In this document: positions 17,658 to 18,887 of the stretch, piece after piece
Numbering within the stretch: position 1 is the stretch's first letter
How the letters are laid out: every line of letters begins with the position of its first letter
NCBI GenBank assembly: GCA_007116535.1
Contig: SKIG01000187.1
Span: forward strand, 1-18,887
Direction: 5' to 3'
DNA: 18,887 nt
DNA from: Psychroflexus sp.
Lineage (GTDB): Bacteria; Bacteroidota; Bacteroidia; Flavobacteriales; Flavobacteriaceae
Notes under the pieces: generated by a model
What the model saw: the letters and a program-made list of their open reading frames with translations, nothing else
The model's database searches: none
What the model was told of the DNA's origin: nothing
Made by a program: the position numbers and the translations under genes

Positions 17658-18274
17658 TACTTCTCAATCATTACGTAAGCATTACGGTGACCAGGAACAC
17701 ATCCTTTAACAACAAGTAAATTCTTGTCTGCCACAACTTTTAATACTTTCAAGTTTTGTACTTTAACTCTCTTATTACCCATCTGTCCTGCCATTCGCAT
17801 TCCTTTGAAAACACGTGATGGATCAGACGCAGCACCAATAGAACCTGGAGCTCTTAGACGGTTATGTTGACCGTGAGTAGATTGGCCAACTCCTCCAAAA
17901 CCGTGTCTTTTTACAACACCTTGGAATCCTTTTCCTTTAGAAGTACCTGCTATATCGACAAATTCTCCTTCTTCAAATAAATCAGCAGTGATAACATCTC
18001 CTAATTTATACTCTCCAACATAATCACGGAATTCAACGACTTTTCTTTTTACAGATGTATTCGCTTTTTTAAAGTGACCTTGAGCCGCTTTTGTAGCGTT
18101 TTTGTCTGATTTGTCATCGAAACCTAATTGGAGGGCATTGTACCCGTCAACCTCTTCGGTTCTGACTTGGGTAACTACGCATGGCCCAACTTCTAAAACG
18201 GTACATGGAATGTTTTTTCCATTCTCGTCAAAAATGCTGGTCATGCCGACTTTTTTTCCTATTAACCCAGACAT
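17657..18274 (-). CDS. rplC: 50S ribosomal protein L3
   Basis: uL3, 205 aa, one of the first proteins to assemble on 23S rRNA, with a loop near the peptidyl transferase centre. It begins [19 protein letters not shown]. It contains [19 protein letters not shown] near 110-128, [20 protein letters not shown] and [16 protein letters not shown]. In E. coli the residue after GSIG is Gln150, which is methylated by PrmB. Here that position appears to be Ala148, so this target is absent. The gene follows an 88-base spacer with a terminator-like hairpin, and it leads the S10-type run. Confidence 0.97.
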   Translation of the reverse strand: MSGLIGKKVGMTSIFDENGKNIPCTVLEVGPCVVTQVRTEEVDGYNALQLGFDDKSDKNATKAAQGHFKKANTSVKRKVVEFRDYVGEYKLGDVITADLFEEGEFVDIAGTSKGKGFQGVVKRHGFGGVGQSTHGQHNRLRAPGSIGAASDPSRVFKGMRMAGQMGNKRVKVQNLKVLKVVADKNLLVVKGCVPGHRNAYVMIEK

Positions 18275-18310
18275 ATTTAATTATTAAAATGATTACTATT
18301 TAAAATTCAT

Positions 18311-18340
18311 AAAAATTCAGGACAAACAGATTGCCCTGAA
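18311..18340 (-). terminator. Terminator or attenuator hairpin between rpsJ and rplC
   Basis: On the minus strand TTCAGGGCAA (18331-18340) pairs with TTGTCCTGAA (18316-18325) over 10 bp, with one G-U pair and a 5-base loop TCTGT. Five T follow at once. It starts 22 bases after rpsJ stops and ends 36 bases before the rplC ATG. It has full intrinsic-terminator shape inside what is otherwise a continuous operon. It therefore probably terminates a fraction of transcripts from the str side or acts as a regulated attenuator. No separate promoter was found downstream of it. Confidence 0.7.
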
Positions 18341-18362
18341 CTTAATACTCTATATATACTAA

Positions 18363-18668
18363 CTATACTTTAATTTCTACTTCAACACCACTTGGCAATT
18401 CAAGTTTCATTAGCGCATCGATAGTCTTTGAAGAAGAACTATAGATATCTAAAAGGCGTTTGAATGAATTAAGCTCGAACTGCTCACGTGATTTTTTGTT
18501 TACGTGAGGTGAACGTAATACCGTAAAAATTTTCTTTTTGGTAGGTAATGGAATTGGTCCTGTTACCACCGCACCTGTTGTTTTTACAGTTTTAACTATC
18601 TTTTCAGCAGACTTATCTACTAAGTTATAGTCGTATGATTTTAATTTAATTCTTATTTTTTGACTCAT
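18363..18668 (-). CDS. rpsJ: 30S ribosomal protein S10
   Basis: uS10, 101 aa, in the 30S head; the same protein serves as NusE in antitermination complexes with NusB. It begins [20 protein letters not shown]. It contains [35 protein letters not shown] near 31-65, which holds the long loop that enters the head rRNA. It is 12 bases from fusA, so it belongs transcriptionally with the str operon here. The spacer after it carries the hairpin described separately. Confidence 0.97.
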   Translation of the reverse strand: MSQKIRIKLKSYDYNLVDKSAEKIVKTVKTTGAVVTGPIPLPTKKKIFTVLRSPHVNKKSREQFELNSFKRLLDIYSSSSKTIDALMKLELPSGVEVEIKV

Positions 18669-18680
18669 GACAAGTTCCTA

Positions 18681-18887
18681 TTAAACGTTAGTACCTTTTG
18701 CAGCTGCAATAACTGCTTCAGAAATGTTAGATGGTGTTTCTTCGTAGTGTGAAATCTCCATTGTAGAAGTTGCACGACCAGAAGATAGCGTTCTTAAAGT
18801 TGTTACATATCCAAACATTTCAGATAATGGCACAATTGCTTTTACAACTTTAGCTCCCGAACGGTCTGACATATCATTTACCTGACC
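18681..18887 (-). CDS. fusA: Elongation factor G, C-terminal fragment (gene runs off the right edge)
   Basis: Only the last 68 codons of the gene lie in the window; the open frame continues unbroken to the right edge. The residues belong to domain V of EF-G, the GTPase that drives translocation of tRNA and mRNA. The visible motifs are [20 protein letters not shown], then [20 protein letters not shown] and [15 protein letters not shown]. The internal ATG at 18870-18872 is not the start, because the conserved sequence extends upstream of it. Position directly before rpsJ is the classic str operon order. Confidence 0.95.
   Translation of the reverse strand, partial: GQVNDMSDRSGAKVVKAIVPLSEMFGYVTTLRTLSSGRATSTMEISHYEETPSNISEAVIAAAKGTNV

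Overview
This is a low-GC, tightly packed chromosomal segment from a member of the Bacteroidota. Nearly every gene is on the minus strand, so transcription runs from high to low coordinates. Four things support the assignment: the fused str-S10-spc-alpha order followed by rplQ-carA-eno-gltA, near-absent Shine-Dalgarno sequences with many starts in the context AATT-ATG, a TTTG-N19-TAnnTTTG-like promoter before eno, and protein signatures such as DHPMGGGEG in L2 and a cysteine-poor L36. The secY-infA junction without map and the carA-eno-gltA linkage fit Flavobacteriales or Cytophagales. I cannot settle the family or genus.

Layout in transcription order. The window opens with the 3' end of fusA, then rpsJ. 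An 88-base spacer with a strong terminator-like hairpin follows. Next comes an unbroken run of translation genes: rplC, rplD, rplW, rplB, rpsS, rplV, rpsC, rplP, rpmC, rpsQ, rplN, rplX, rplE, rpsN, rpsH, rplF, rplR, rpsE, rpmD, rplO, secY, infA, rpmJ, rpsM, rpsK, rpsD, rpoA, rplQ. Gaps are mostly 1-21 bases. The exception is a 54-base spacer before rpsD, which can fold and may be an S4 control element. After an intrinsic terminator come four probably separate units: carA (pyrimidine and arginine synthesis), eno (glycolysis), gltA (TCA cycle entry) and a lipoprotein azurin (periplasmic electron transfer). Each is followed by its own hairpin terminator. A second small hairpin at the left edge probably ends a plus-strand gene outside the window. 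No gene-free stretch exceeds 300 bases.

The genes together make most of the ribosome, the core RNA polymerase alpha subunit, IF-1 and the Sec translocon channel, so this is a growth-rate housekeeping locus. I see no mobile element, CRISPR array, tRNA, rRNA or defence system, and no new multi-gene system.

The clearest anomaly is in rpoA. An in-frame TAA at codon 288 stops the protein in the middle of the alpha C-terminal domain. The remaining 42 codons stay in frame and well conserved up to the normal stop, giving the usual 330-codon length. This is a single-codon substitution, either a consensus error or a recent nonsense mutation. The other points worth a look are the rpsJ-rplC hairpin and the folded rpsK-rpsD spacer.
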